DNA from: Citrobacter telavivensis
GTDB taxonomy: Bacteria > Pseudomonadota > Gammaproteobacteria > Enterobacterales > Enterobacteriaceae
DNA length: 64,000 nucleotides
Direction: 5' to 3'
NCBI GenBank assembly: GCA_009363175.1
Contig: CP045205.1
Coordinates: forward strand, 2,976,001-3,040,000
Shown piece by piece: positions 17,434 to 26,511 of this stretch. The notes below the pieces were generated by a model. It did no database searches and was not told where the DNA came from. It saw only the letters and a list, made by a program, of their open reading frames with translations. The position numbers and the translations under genes were made by a program. The first letter of the stretch is position 1, and each line of letters opens with the position of its first letter.

Positions 17434-18470
17434 CACTTATTCCTTGAGCGGTAAATGATCACGGCAAAGAAGGGGACACCGACCAGGGCGGTTACCACGC
17501 CAACCGGCAAACTTTGCGGCGCTATCAATAAACGCGACGCGATATCCGCCAGCACCATCAGGATCGCGCCAGCAAGTGCGCTGGCAATAAGCAATGTGCG
17601 ATGCAGCGGCCCAAAGAAGAAGCGCATGACATGTGGAACCACCAGCCCTACAAAACCAATTGAGCCAGCCATGCTGACGATAGTGGCGGTGATGAACGCG
17701 GTGGTGGTGAAAAGGGCAAGACGTACCCAGGGAACAGCAATCCCCAAAGACGCGGCGGCATCGTCGCCAAAGGTAAAGGCATCCAGCGCACGCGAATAGT
17801 AAAGGCATATTGCCAGTCCGGTCAGTACCACAATCAACGCTAACTGGAACTCAGGCCAGCGTACGCCGCTGAAACTGCCCAGCAGCCAGAACATCACGTC
17901 GCGAGCCTGTTGCGCGCTAGCGGAGGTGCTGATGGTATAAGCCGTGATGGCATTGAAGAGCTGGGAAGCCGCCACGCCAGCCAGAATAGTTCGTTCGTTA
18001 CCCCCTCGCGCGCCGTTTGTCAGAAAGGCGACAAAGGCAAAGGCTGCAAATGCCCCGGCAAATGCGCCAGCAGAGAGGGAGACCGCGCCCGTACCAATCC
18101 CCAAAACAACAACGGAAACCGCACCGGTTGATGCGCCCGCAGATACCCCTAACACATAGGGTTCCGCCAGTGCATTCTTCAACAGACTTTGCAGTACTGC
18201 ACCACAGATTGCGAGACCCGCCCCACAGCATGCCGCGACCAGCGCGCGGCTCAGGCGAAAGTCCCAAATCACACTTTCATAGATGCGGCTGAGCGGGATA
18301 TCGGTGAGTCCCATTCTGTTGCTGATGGCGTAGAAAACGTCCCGCAGCGGGATAGACAACTCACCCACGCTGACCCCAGTGGCAATCGTGAGAAACAAAA
18401 GCAGGATAGCGAGTAAACATGAGCTGGTAAGAAGCAGACCCTGTCGTGTCTGAAGTACCGCAGATGTCAT
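17433..18470 (-). CDS. Iron-siderophore ABC transporter permease (FecCD family)
   Basis: The 345-residue protein has about ten membrane helices and FecCD signatures: LPLRDVFYAI-like N-terminus, GAGLAICGAVLQSLLKNALAEPYVLG (in part), and GFVGLVVPHVMRFFFGPLHR. A single permease gene is present, so it should act as a homodimer (BtuC type) rather than a FecC/FecD pair. Its start overlaps the binding-protein stop by one base and its end overlaps the ATPase start. Confidence 0.9.
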   Translation of the reverse strand: MTSAVLQTRQGLLLTSSCLLAILLLFLTIATGVSVGELSIPLRDVFYAISNRMGLTDIPLSRIYESVIWDFRLSRALVAACCGAGLAICGAVLQSLLKNALAEPYVLGVSAGASTGAVSVVVLGIGTGAVSLSAGAFAGAFAAFAFVAFLTNGARGGNERTILAGVAASQLFNAITAYTISTSASAQQARDVMFWLLGSFSGVRWPEFQLALIVVLTGLAICLYYSRALDAFTFGDDAAASLGIAVPWVRLALFTTTAFITATIVSMAGSIGFVGLVVPHVMRFFFGPLHRTLLIASALAGAILMVLADIASRLLIAPQSLPVGVVTALVGVPFFAVIIYRSRNK

Positions 18471-19468
18471 CAGTTCAGCCCCAGTTTTCTGAGCTGCTCG
18501 CCAACCTGTTCAGCACCGTAAAGGGTGCGGATAGTCGGGTTCATCGCCTGACCGTCCATAACCACAATATGGCCTTTTTTCACGGCGTCTAACTGACTGA
18601 CGGCAGGATCGCTTTTCAGGAATTTGATTTTCTCTTCAGCGTTATCAAGCGCCCAGCGGTTACGGTCAAGGCTGGATACCACAATGACGTCCGGGTTGGC
18701 TGCGATAACGCTTTCCCAACTCACCGTCGGCCATTCTGTCTCAGAGGTGATGGCGTTGTGTCCACCCAGCACGTTGGCAATGAACCCGGAAGCACTGTTT
18801 TTACCGCCGACGTAAGCATCGGCAGAAGGGGATGCACTGGAGAACCAAAAAACAAAAGAGAGATCTTTCTTGCTGTTACCGAACTCCTGGCGGAGATCGG
18901 CTTCACGCTTTTTAAAATCGGCGATAACAGCCTGACCTCTGTCTTCCACATTGAAAATTTTCGCGAAATCTTCAATCTCTTTATAGAGATAGGTCATATC
19001 CCACAGGGTCTGACGACTGCCATATAAATCGCCGGCCGCTTTCTTTGTGGCGCACATGCCTGGCGATAAATAGCTGTTTACGCCGACGGTAAGCAAATCT
19101 TCACGTTTTGCTACCTTACTTTCAGGCCCTAATAACAAAGGTAACTGTGCGGGAACGAAATCCGGGTTTTGCGCAAGGATGGATTCAAGAGTGGGAATTT
19201 CTACCGTGAGCGTTTTGATTTTGGCATTTTGTTCAGCCAACTGAGGCAGCACTTTGGTCGGCCAAAATGCACTGGCGATCACGTTATTCTGCAAACCTAA
19301 CAGCAGCAGAATCTCAACGGTATTCTGCCCGAGAGCCACGACGCGTTCTGGCGCTTTGGTGAACGTTTCAGTGTATCCACAGTTCTCCAGAGTCAGTGGA
19401 TAGGTCGTTGCCTGAGCAGCACTGACGGACGCGAACACCATGCCGAATGCGCAAATGACTTTTTTCAT
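18470..19468 (-). CDS. Periplasmic iron-siderophore binding protein
   Basis: The 332-residue protein has a signal peptide (MKKVICAFGMVFASVSAAQA) and two lobes of the FecB/TroA fold. Family features are the KAPERVVALGQNTVEILLLLG start of the first lobe and NPDVIVVSSLDRNRW in the second. The signal peptide lacks a lipobox, so the protein should be free in the periplasm. It heads a tight four-gene unit (binding protein, permease, ATPase, MFS). The substrate is not known, but the Fur-like box upstream points to iron. Confidence 0.88.
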   Translation of the reverse strand: MKKVICAFGMVFASVSAAQATTYPLTLENCGYTETFTKAPERVVALGQNTVEILLLLGLQNNVIASAFWPTKVLPQLAEQNAKIKTLTVEIPTLESILAQNPDFVPAQLPLLLGPESKVAKREDLLTVGVNSYLSPGMCATKKAAGDLYGSRQTLWDMTYLYKEIEDFAKIFNVEDRGQAVIADFKKREADLRQEFGNSKKDLSFVFWFSSASPSADAYVGGKNSASGFIANVLGGHNAITSETEWPTVSWESVIAANPDVIVVSSLDRNRWALDNAEEKIKFLKSDPAVSQLDAVKKGHIVVMDGQAMNPTIRTLYGAEQVGEQLRKLGLN

Positions 19469-19501
19469 TAACCGCTACCCTTCATTCAAATTATTATTAA
19501 T

Positions 19502-19520
19502 GCAAATGAAACTCATTATT
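19502..19520 (-). promoter_or_regulatory. Putative Fur box
   Basis: Read on the minus strand, AATAATGAGTTTCATTTGC agrees with the 19-base Fur consensus GATAATGATAATCATTATC at 13 of 19 positions, including ATAATGA and TCATT. It lies 34 bases before the binding-protein ATG, where it could block transcription when iron is plentiful. Confidence 0.65.
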
Positions 19521-19837
19521 GAAGCGGGGTTTTATACAATGCAATATATTTGGTGTCAATGGGAGACATTGTCTGGCGCGGGATGAACAGGGGGACGGAT
19601 AAGAATCGGGTAGAGAAATAAACGTTATCAAATTTAATTTAAAATAATGCGTTATTTGTGCGGCATTGCTGATAACGCATCGTCCTGACGTATTCATGCC
19701 ATTAAACCGCTTTTCAGGTGTAACGGTGTCGCACTTGCTTTTCCAGTACCACAACACGGTTGATAATCAACGACCTGCCCCCACAATAAAGGTATGCGTT
19801 ATACTTTTTTCTGGTCTTCAGGCATAACGGGATGGCG
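19521..19837. promoter_or_regulatory. Divergent region upstream of iron operon and ycjX
   Basis: No gene is seen here. Near 19760-19790, TTGATAA and CCCCACAATA are 11 bases apart and resemble a heat-shock sigma-32 promoter for ycjX. This would fit reports that ycjX is heat-induced in E. coli. It is a weak match and should be treated as a suggestion. Confidence 0.3.
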
Positions 19838-21235
19838 ATGAAGAGACTCACCAATGAATTCAATGCGCTGGTTAATCGCGGCGTAGACCGACATTTGCGC
19901 CTCGCGGTCACCGGGCTGAGCCGGAGCGGAAAAACCGCATTTATCACCGCAATGGTTAACCAGTTATTGAATATCCATGCCGGGGCGCGATTGCCGCTGC
20001 TTAGCGCGGTGCGTGAAGAGCGCCTGCTCGGGGTGAAGCGGGTTCCCCAGCGCGATTTTGGCATTCCCCGCTTTACCTACGATGAAGGGCTGGCCCAGCT
20101 GTATGGCGATCCGCCGACGTGGCCGACGCCAACCCGCGGGGTCAGCGAAATTCGCCTGGCGCTACGCTATAAATCCAATGATTCTCTGCTGCGTCACTTC
20201 AAAGAGACGTCGACGCTGTATCTGGAGATTGTCGATTATCCCGGCGAATGGCTGCTCGACCTGCCGATGCTGGCGCAGGATTATCTGAGCTGGTCACGGC
20301 AGATGACCGGGTTGCTCACCGGACAGCGGGCAGAATGGTCGGCGAAATGGCGACAACTGACGCAAGGACTGGATCCGCTGGCAACCGCCGATGAGAATCG
20401 CCTGGCCGACATCGCGGCGGCGTGGACAGAATACCTGCATCAGTGCAAACAGCAGGGGTTGCATTTCATCCAGCCGGGGCGGTTCGTGCTGCCTGGTGAT
20501 ATGGCTGGCGCGCCGGCACTGCAATTTTTCCCCTGGCCGGATGTGGACGCGTGGGGGGAATCCAGACTGGCCCAGGCGGATAAACACACCAACGCCGGGA
20601 TGCTGCGCGAACGCTTTAACTACTACTGCGAAAAGGTGGTGAAGGGGTTCTATAAGAACCACTTTTTGCGCTTCGACCGTCAGATCGTGCTGGTGGATTG
20701 TCTGCAACCACTCAACAGTGGGCCGCAGGCGTTCAACGATATGCGCCTTGCACTAACCCAACTGATGCAAAGTTTCCATTACGGACAGCGCACGTTGTTT
20801 CGTCGGCTGTTTTCTCCGGTGATAGACAAGTTGCTGTTTGCCGCCACCAAAGCGGACCACGTGACTATCGACCAGCACGCCAATATGGTGTCGCTGTTGC
20901 AGCAGTTGATTCAGGACGCCTGGCAGAACGCGGCGTTTGAGGGGATCAGCATGGATTGTCTGGGGCTGGCTTCCGTCCAGGCAACCACCAGCGGGTTGAT
21001 TGACGTTAACGGCGAGAAGATCCCGGCGCTGCGCGGAAATCGCTTAAGCGACGGATCGCCCCTGACGGTCTACCCCGGCGAAGTGCCGGCACGACTGCCG
21101 GGACAGGCGTTCTGGGACAATCAGGGATTTCAGTTTGAAGCTTTTCGACCACAAAAGATGGATGTCGATAAGCCACTGCCGCACATTCGCCTGGATGCCG
21201 CGCTGGAGTTTTTAATAGGAGATAAATTGCGATGA
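19838..21235 (+). CDS. ycjX: YcjX family P-loop protein
   Basis: The 465-residue protein belongs to the DUF463 GTPase-like family. The P-loop is GLSRSGKTAF near residue 27, and YLEIVDYPGEWLLDLPML follows as the switch-like region. It is close to full-length identical in plan with E. coli YcjX. The ATG at 19838 (MKRL...) is preferred over one two codons upstream by comparison with E. coli. It overlaps ycjF by 4 bases. In many proteobacteria ycjXF travels with psp genes, so a role in envelope stress is plausible; its biochemical function is not known. Confidence 0.94.
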   Translation: MKRLTNEFNALVNRGVDRHLRLAVTGLSRSGKTAFITAMVNQLLNIHAGARLPLLSAVREERLLGVKRVPQRDFGIPRFTYDEGLAQLYGDPPTWPTPTRGVSEIRLALRYKSNDSLLRHFKETSTLYLEIVDYPGEWLLDLPMLAQDYLSWSRQMTGLLTGQRAEWSAKWRQLTQGLDPLATADENRLADIAAAWTEYLHQCKQQGLHFIQPGRFVLPGDMAGAPALQFFPWPDVDAWGESRLAQADKHTNAGMLRERFNYYCEKVVKGFYKNHFLRFDRQIVLVDCLQPLNSGPQAFNDMRLALTQLMQSFHYGQRTLFRRLFSPVIDKLLFAATKADHVTIDQHANMVSLLQQLIQDAWQNAAFEGISMDCLGLASVQATTSGLIDVNGEKIPALRGNRLSDGSPLTVYPGEVPARLPGQAFWDNQGFQFEAFRPQKMDVDKPLPHIRLDAALEFLIGDKLR

Positions 21236-22293
21236 GCGAACCGATAAAACCGCGGATTGATTTTGCCGGTCCGCTTGAAGTCGAGCAGAACCCGGCTTTT
21301 AAAGCGCAACAAACGTTTAGCGAGACGCAAGCCCAGTCCTTTGCCCCGGCCACCGTCGATGAGCCTCTGGAAGAAGAGGGGCAGGCCGAAGCGGTAATTG
21401 ATGCGGCGCTGCGCCCGAAGCGCAGTTTGTGGCGCAAGATGGTGATGGGCGGTCTGGGGCTGTTCGGCGTAAGCGTGGTTGGACAGGGCGTACAGTGGAC
21501 GATGAACGCCTGGCAAACGCAGGATTGGGTGGCGCTCGGTGGCTGCGCGGCCGGGGCGCTGATTATCGGCGCGGGCGTTGGATCGGTGGCAACCGAATGG
21601 CGACGCCTGTGGCGTTTGCGTCAGCGTGCGCATGAGCGCGATGAAGCGCGCGACCTGCTGCACAGTCACGGTGCCGGAAAAGGGCGGGCCTTCTGCGAGA
21701 AACTGGCGCAGCAGGCCGGAATCGATCAGTCGCATCCGGCGCTACAGCGCTGGTACGCCTCGATTCACGAAACGCAAAACGATCGCGAGGTGGTCAGCCT
21801 CTACGCCCATCTGGTTCAGCCGGTGCTCGATGCCCAGGCGCGGCGCGAAATCAGCCGTTCGGCGGCGGAGTCGACGCTGATGATCGCGGTCAGCCCGCTG
21901 GCGCTGGTGGATATGGCGTTTATTGCCTGGCGCAATCTGCGACTGATTAACCGTATTGCCACGCTGTACGGTATTGAGCTGGGCTATTACAGCCGTTTGC
22001 GTCTGTTCCGTCTGGTGTTGCTCAATATCGCCTTTGCCGGGGCCAGCGAGCTGGTGCGGGAAGTGGGGATGGATTGGATGTCGCAGGATCTCGCCGCGCG
22101 CCTGTCGACCCGTGCCGCGCAGGGGATTGGGGCAGGGCTGTTAACCGCGCGACTGGGGATCAAAGCGATGGAACTTTGCCGTCCGTTGCCATGGATAGAT
22201 GATGACAAACCGCGTCTGGGGGATTTCCGTCGTCAGCTGGTCGGTCAGCTCAAAGAGACAGTGCAGAAAAACGGCTCCTCGCGAGAGAAATAA
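21232..22293 (+). CDS. ycjF: YcjF inner-membrane protein
   Basis: The 353-residue DUF697-family protein has a charged N-terminal half, two membrane helices (about residues 70-125: GGLGLFGVSVVGQGVQW and GALIIGAGVGSVA), and a C-terminal domain with further hydrophobic helices. Its length equals that of E. coli YcjF. ATGA overlap with ycjX shows coupled translation, and the two are expected to act together in the envelope. Confidence 0.94.
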   Translation: MSEPIKPRIDFAGPLEVEQNPAFKAQQTFSETQAQSFAPATVDEPLEEEGQAEAVIDAALRPKRSLWRKMVMGGLGLFGVSVVGQGVQWTMNAWQTQDWVALGGCAAGALIIGAGVGSVATEWRRLWRLRQRAHERDEARDLLHSHGAGKGRAFCEKLAQQAGIDQSHPALQRWYASIHETQNDREVVSLYAHLVQPVLDAQARREISRSAAESTLMIAVSPLALVDMAFIAWRNLRLINRIATLYGIELGYYSRLRLFRLVLLNIAFAGASELVREVGMDWMSQDLAARLSTRAAQGIGAGLLTARLGIKAMELCRPLPWIDDDKPRLGDFRRQLVGQLKETVQKNGSSREK

Positions 22294-22352
22294 TGTTGTC
22301 GCAGGCGTTGACCGCGTAACTTTACGCCGAAACGCCTGTTTTTCCGTCATGC

Positions 22353-22370
22353 TGTCAATATTTGTTGACA
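22353..22370 (+). promoter_or_regulatory. TyrR box upstream of tyrR
   Basis: TGTCAA-N6-TTGACA is a perfect palindrome extended by C and G on the flanks. It fits the TyrR box consensus TGTAAA-N6-TTTACA (TGT-N12-ACA). It lies 73 bases before the tyrR start, which agrees with the known autorepression of tyrR. Confidence 0.8.
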
Positions 22371-22442
22371 GAATCCTTCCTGCTTCCCCATTCCTGGCTT
22401 ATCATCTTATCTATAGCTCATTATTCAGGTGAAGGTCCCCCC

Positions 22443-23984
22443 ATGCGTCTGGAAGTCTTTTGTGAAGACCGACTCGGTCTGACTCGCGAATTACTCGATT
22501 TACTGGTGCTACGAAGCATAGATTTGCGCGGTATCGAGATTGACCCCATCGGGCGAATCTACCTTAACTTTGCCGAACTGGAGTTCACTAACTTCAGTAG
22601 CCTGATGGCTGAAATCCGCCGCATTGCGGGCGTTACCGACGTACGCACCGTACCGTGGATGCCGTCAGAGCGTGAACATCTGGCGCTCAGCGCGCTGCTT
22701 GAGGCGCTGCCTGAACCCGTCCTGTCGCTGGATCTGAAAAGTAAAATTGAGATGGCGAACCCGGCGAGTTGCCAGCTCTTTGCGCTAAATCCGGAGCGAA
22801 TGCGCAACCACACCGCCGCGCAACTGATAAACGGTTTTAACTTCCAGCGCTGGCTGGAGGGCAATCCGCAGACCTCCCACAACGAACATGTGGTGATCAA
22901 CGGGCAGAATTTCCTGATGGAAATCACACCGGTCTTTCTGCAAGGGGAAGCTGACGAAACCATGCTCACCGGGGCGGTGGTAATGCTACGTTCAACCATT
23001 CGGATGGGGCGTCAGTTGCAGAATCTGGCGACCCAGGATGTGAGCGCTTTCAGCCAGATCATCGCCGTCAGCGGCAAAATGAAACACGTTGTTGAACAGG
23101 CGCGCAAACTGGCAATGCTGAGTGCGCCGCTGCTGATTATCGGCGATACCGGCACCGGTAAAGATCTGTTTGCCCATGCCTGTCATCAGGCCAGCCTGCG
23201 TGCGGGTAAACCGTATCTGGCGCTCAACTGCGCCTCGATTCCTGAAGATGCGGTGGAAAGCGAACTGTTCGGCCATGCGCCGGAAGGCAAAAAAGGCTTC
23301 TTCGAGCAGGCGAACGGCGGTTCGGTGCTGCTTGATGAGATTGGCGAAATGTCGCCACGCATGCAGACTAAACTGCTGCGGTTCCTCAATGACGGCACGT
23401 TCCGCCGGGTGGGGGAAGATCATGAGGTCCATGTCGATGTGCGTGTGATCTGCGCGACGCAAAAGAATCTCGTTGAACTGGTGCAGAAAGGACTGTTCCG
23501 CGAAGATCTCTATTATCGCCTTAACGTGCTGACGCTGAATTTGCCGCCGCTGCGCGATTGTCCGCAGGATATCATGCCGCTGACCGAACTGTTCGTGGCG
23601 CGTTTTGCCGATGAACAGGGTGTCCCGCGCCCCAAACTGGCTGCCGATCTCAGTACGGTGTTGACCCGCTACGGCTGGCCAGGCAACGTGCGACAGTTGA
23701 AAAACGCCGTCTACCGGGCGCTGACGCAGCTTGAAGGTTACGAGCTGCGGCCGCAGGATATTTTGCTGCCGGATTACGATGCGACGACGGTTGCAGTCGG
23801 TGAAGATGCGATGGAAGGTTCTCTGGATGACATCACCAGCCGCTTTGAGCGCTCGGTGTTAACCCAGCTGTACCGCAGTTATCCAAGTACGCGCAAGCTG
23901 GCGAAACGTCTGGGGGTTTCTCATACCGCGATTGCGAATAAGCTGCGCGAATATGGCCTGAACCAGAAGAAGAGTGAAGAGTAA
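22443..23984 (+). CDS. tyrR: Aromatic amino acid regulator TyrR
   Basis: The 513-residue protein has an N-terminal ACT domain (MRLEVFCEDRLGLTRELLDL), a PAS domain (about 78-190), an AAA+ domain with Walker A GDTGTGKD and Walker B GGSVLLDEIGEM, and a C-terminal helix-turn-helix STRKLAKRLGVSHTAIANKL. The GAFTGA loop of sigma-54 activators is absent, as in E. coli TyrR, which works with sigma-70. It senses tyrosine and other aromatic amino acids to control aroF, aroG, tyrP and others. The upstream extension of the frame lies within the promoter. Confidence 0.96.
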   Translation: MRLEVFCEDRLGLTRELLDLLVLRSIDLRGIEIDPIGRIYLNFAELEFTNFSSLMAEIRRIAGVTDVRTVPWMPSEREHLALSALLEALPEPVLSLDLKSKIEMANPASCQLFALNPERMRNHTAAQLINGFNFQRWLEGNPQTSHNEHVVINGQNFLMEITPVFLQGEADETMLTGAVVMLRSTIRMGRQLQNLATQDVSAFSQIIAVSGKMKHVVEQARKLAMLSAPLLIIGDTGTGKDLFAHACHQASLRAGKPYLALNCASIPEDAVESELFGHAPEGKKGFFEQANGGSVLLDEIGEMSPRMQTKLLRFLNDGTFRRVGEDHEVHVDVRVICATQKNLVELVQKGLFREDLYYRLNVLTLNLPPLRDCPQDIMPLTELFVARFADEQGVPRPKLAADLSTVLTRYGWPGNVRQLKNAVYRALTQLEGYELRPQDILLPDYDATTVAVGEDAMEGSLDDITSRFERSVLTQLYRSYPSTRKLAKRLGVSHTAIANKLREYGLNQKKSEE

Positions 23985-23987
23985 AAA

Positions 23988-24016
23988 AATGCCTCCGACA
24001 AAATGGAGGCATTTTT
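23988..24016. terminator. Bidirectional terminator between tyrR and tpx
   Basis: TGCCTCC and GGAGGCA form a stem, with an A-run on the left and a T-run on the right. It sits between the converging tyrR and tpx genes and can serve both. Confidence 0.88.
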
Positions 24017-24031
24017 GTATGCCGGGATGAC

Positions 24032-24538
24032 TTACGCTTTCAGCACTTCCAGTGCGGCGGCATAGTCAGGCTCGTTAGTGATTTCATTCACCAGTTGGCT
24101 GAAGATGACATTGTCATTTTCATCCAGAACCACCACCGCGCGAGCGGCCAGGCCTTTCAGAGGGCCTTCAGTGATTTCAACGCCGTAGTTTTTCAGGAAC
24201 TCAGAGTTACGCAGCGTGGACAGCGTGATAACGTTGCTCAGACCTTCTGCGCCGCAGAAGCGGGACTGAGCAAACGGCAGGTCCGCAGACACACACAGTA
24301 CGACGGTATTGTCGATTTCAGTGGCCAGTTGGTTAAACTTACGTACCGATGCCGCGCAAACGCCGGTATCGATGCTCGGGAAAATGTTCAGCACTTTGCG
24401 TTTGCCTGCAAACTGGCTCAGTGCGACGTCAGACAGATCTTTTGCCACGAGGGTAAAAGGCAGCGCTTTGCTACCCGCTTGAGGAATGGAGTTGGCGACT
24501 GCAACCGGGTTGCCCTGGAAATGAACGGTTTGTGACAT
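24032..24538 (-). CDS. tpx: Thiol peroxidase Tpx
   Basis: The 168-residue peroxiredoxin carries the peroxidatic Cys61 in PSIDTGVCAASVRKF and the resolving Cys95 in SRFCGAEG. It reduces alkyl and hydrogen peroxides with thioredoxin, in the periplasm-facing or cytosolic compartment as debated for E. coli. The length is the same as in E. coli. It converges on tyrR through a shared terminator. Confidence 0.96.
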   Translation of the reverse strand: MSQTVHFQGNPVAVANSIPQAGSKALPFTLVAKDLSDVALSQFAGKRKVLNIFPSIDTGVCAASVRKFNQLATEIDNTVVLCVSADLPFAQSRFCGAEGLSNVITLSTLRNSEFLKNYGVEITEGPLKGLAARAVVVLDENDNVIFSQLVNEITNEPDYAAALEVLKA

Positions 24539-24659
24539 GGTTATCTTCCTGTTTACATATAGTTAACGTCACAGCTAGTTTATGCCAACAGCCGATAACA
24601 CGGCAAACGCTATTTCGGTGTAGCGCACAAACCACCACGTCATGGTTTAAGGAGAAAAA

Positions 24660-25625
24660 ATGCGTTCTGTGAAGGTATACGAGGAAGCCTGGCCGTTACA
24701 TACCCCCTTTGTGATTGCCCGTGGCAGCCGCAGCGAGGCGCGTGTCGGGGTGGTTGAACTGGAAGAAGAGGGCGTGAAAGGGACGGGCGAATGCACGCCC
24801 TATCCGCGCTACGGGGAAAGCGATGCGTCCGTGATGGCGCAAATCATGAGCATAGCGCCGCAACTGGAAAAAGGACTGACCCGGGACGCGCTACAGAAAC
24901 TGCTTCCCGCCGGCGCGGCGCGTAACGCGGTTGACTGTGCATTGTGGGATCTGCATGCCCGTCAGCAGCAGCAAACGCTGACGGAAACGCTTGGCGTGGC
25001 GTTGCCCGAGACGATCGCCACTGCGCAGACCGTGGTGATTGGCACACCGGAACAAATGGCGGCCAGCGCGGCGGCGCTGTGGGAAGCCGGTGCAAGAGTG
25101 TTGAAGGTGAAACTGGACGATCGGTTGATCAGTGAACGCATGGTGGCGATTCGGTCGGCGGCACCGGAGGCGACCCTGATTGTCGATGCCAATGAGTCAT
25201 GGCGGGCGGAAGGGCTGGCGGCGCGCTGTCAACTGTTAGCCGATCTCGGCGTGGCGATGCTGGAACAACCGCTTCCGGCGCAGGATGACGCGGCGCTGGA
25301 AAATTTCATCCATCCGCTGCCGGTCTGCGCGGATGAGAGTTGTCATACCCGTAGCAGCCTGAAAGCGCTGCACGGGCGCTATGAAATGGTCAATATCAAG
25401 CTGGACAAAACCGGTGGACTGACCGAGGCGCTGGCGCTGGCTACCGACGCACGCGAACAGGGATTTGCGCTGATGCTGGGTTGCATGCTTTGCACGTCAC
25501 GGGCGATTACTGCCGCATTACCGCTGACGCCGCAGGTCAGTTTTGCCGATCTTGATGGCCCTACCTGGTTGGCTGTCGATGTCGAGCCCGCGCTGCACTT
25601 TACGACCGGACAACTTCATCTTTAG
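24660..25625 (+). CDS. ycjG: L-Ala-D/L-Glu dipeptide epimerase
   Basis: The 321-residue member of the enolase superfamily (muconate-lactonising subgroup) shows the general acid/base lysines K149-x-K151 and K247 (NIKLDK), and metal ligands D176 (VDANES), E202 (EQPL) and D225 (ADES). It converts L-Ala-D-Glu from murein turnover to L-Ala-L-Glu so that it can be hydrolysed. A strong AAGGAG precedes the ATG. Its 3' end overlaps the converging mpaA by 26 bases; both proteins act on the same peptide. Confidence 0.94.
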   Translation: MRSVKVYEEAWPLHTPFVIARGSRSEARVGVVELEEEGVKGTGECTPYPRYGESDASVMAQIMSIAPQLEKGLTRDALQKLLPAGAARNAVDCALWDLHARQQQQTLTETLGVALPETIATAQTVVIGTPEQMAASAAALWEAGARVLKVKLDDRLISERMVAIRSAAPEATLIVDANESWRAEGLAARCQLLADLGVAMLEQPLPAQDDAALENFIHPLPVCADESCHTRSSLKALHGRYEMVNIKLDKTGGLTEALALATDAREQGFALMLGCMLCTSRAITAALPLTPQVSFADLDGPTWLAVDVEPALHFTTGQLHL

Positions 25626-26328
25626 GATGCCAGCGCAGGAGCGTGGACATCGCCTGTAGATATTTCTCGCTGGCCTCATCGGATGAGATCGGCGGAAATT
25701 CCGCAGTGATGCAGTGTAATTCCAGGTCCGCACACCAGCTGCCGAAAGAGCCGGGCGTTTCGTAACCCACGCTGGTCACCAGCGGCAGTTCGAACGCCTG
25801 CGCCAGCCATTCACCGAGTTCACTGCTTTTGGGATCTTCAATGCAGGCCAGCGGGTCATGGAAGGAGACGACCCACGCGGGGTGAATGCGATGAATCAAC
25901 TGACATAGCGCCTGAGTTTCCGGTTCCGAACCCGGATGCTCTCCCGTCAACAGCACCACGTCACGCGCTTGTGCAGCGCTGTTCCAGCGATAAACCGTCT
26001 CCCCGGCTTTCCAGTTGGCTGACGGAAAATTGCGATTGAGATCGACGCCGTTGGCGTTCGCACGTAAACCAAGCTGACAGCCGTCCGGGTTTACCGCGAG
26101 GATCACATGGTGGCGGCGCAGTGACGGCGTCAGCGTGCGCAGCGCGCAGGAGAGCGTGACCACCGACGCGTTTTCGTCACCGTGCGTTCCCGCAATAATC
26201 AAACCACTGTCGCGACTGGCGGCGGAAGCCGGAAACCAGATCAGCGGAGCCCCCAACAGTGAACGTCCATAATGTTCGGTTCCTGGCGGAAAGGCGCCGC
26301 GTTGTGCACGAGGGCGGGTAACGGTCAT
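25600..26328 (-). CDS. mpaA: Murein tripeptide amidase A
   Basis: The 242-residue zinc carboxypeptidase-like protein has H49-x-x-E52 (GTHGDENAS) and H157 (SFHDP) as zinc ligands, substrate-binding NRNFP, and the catalytic Glu210 (TAEFPP). It has no signal peptide, so it acts in the cytoplasm. It cuts the gamma-D-Glu-diaminopimelate bond of L-Ala-D-Glu-mDAP. The L-Ala-D-Glu released is the substrate of the neighbouring ycjG product. Confidence 0.94.
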   Translation of the reverse strand: MTVTRPRAQRGAFPPGTEHYGRSLLGAPLIWFPASAASRDSGLIIAGTHGDENASVVTLSCALRTLTPSLRRHHVILAVNPDGCQLGLRANANGVDLNRNFPSANWKAGETVYRWNSAAQARDVVLLTGEHPGSEPETQALCQLIHRIHPAWVVSFHDPLACIEDPKSSELGEWLAQAFELPLVTSVGYETPGSFGSWCADLELHCITAEFPPISSDEASEKYLQAMSTLLRWHPKDEVVRS

Positions 26329-26511
26329 AAGCGTCTCTGAATTCAGGGATTATTACTCGCAGTGTTGTGCAAATCTGGCCGATAATCAAATCGTTTTCAC
26401 ACGCACTGATTTTTAGTCGTAATATCAATTTTCTGCAGGAAGTTGTTTGCATTTCCTTCAGGCGAAACAAATAATTACGCCATCGTGACTAAGCCGGATT
26501 GAGGGGACTCT

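Noticed and set aside
23001..23460. Absence of GAFTGA in TyrR as a defect
   Set aside because: TyrR of E. coli also lacks it and works with sigma-70.
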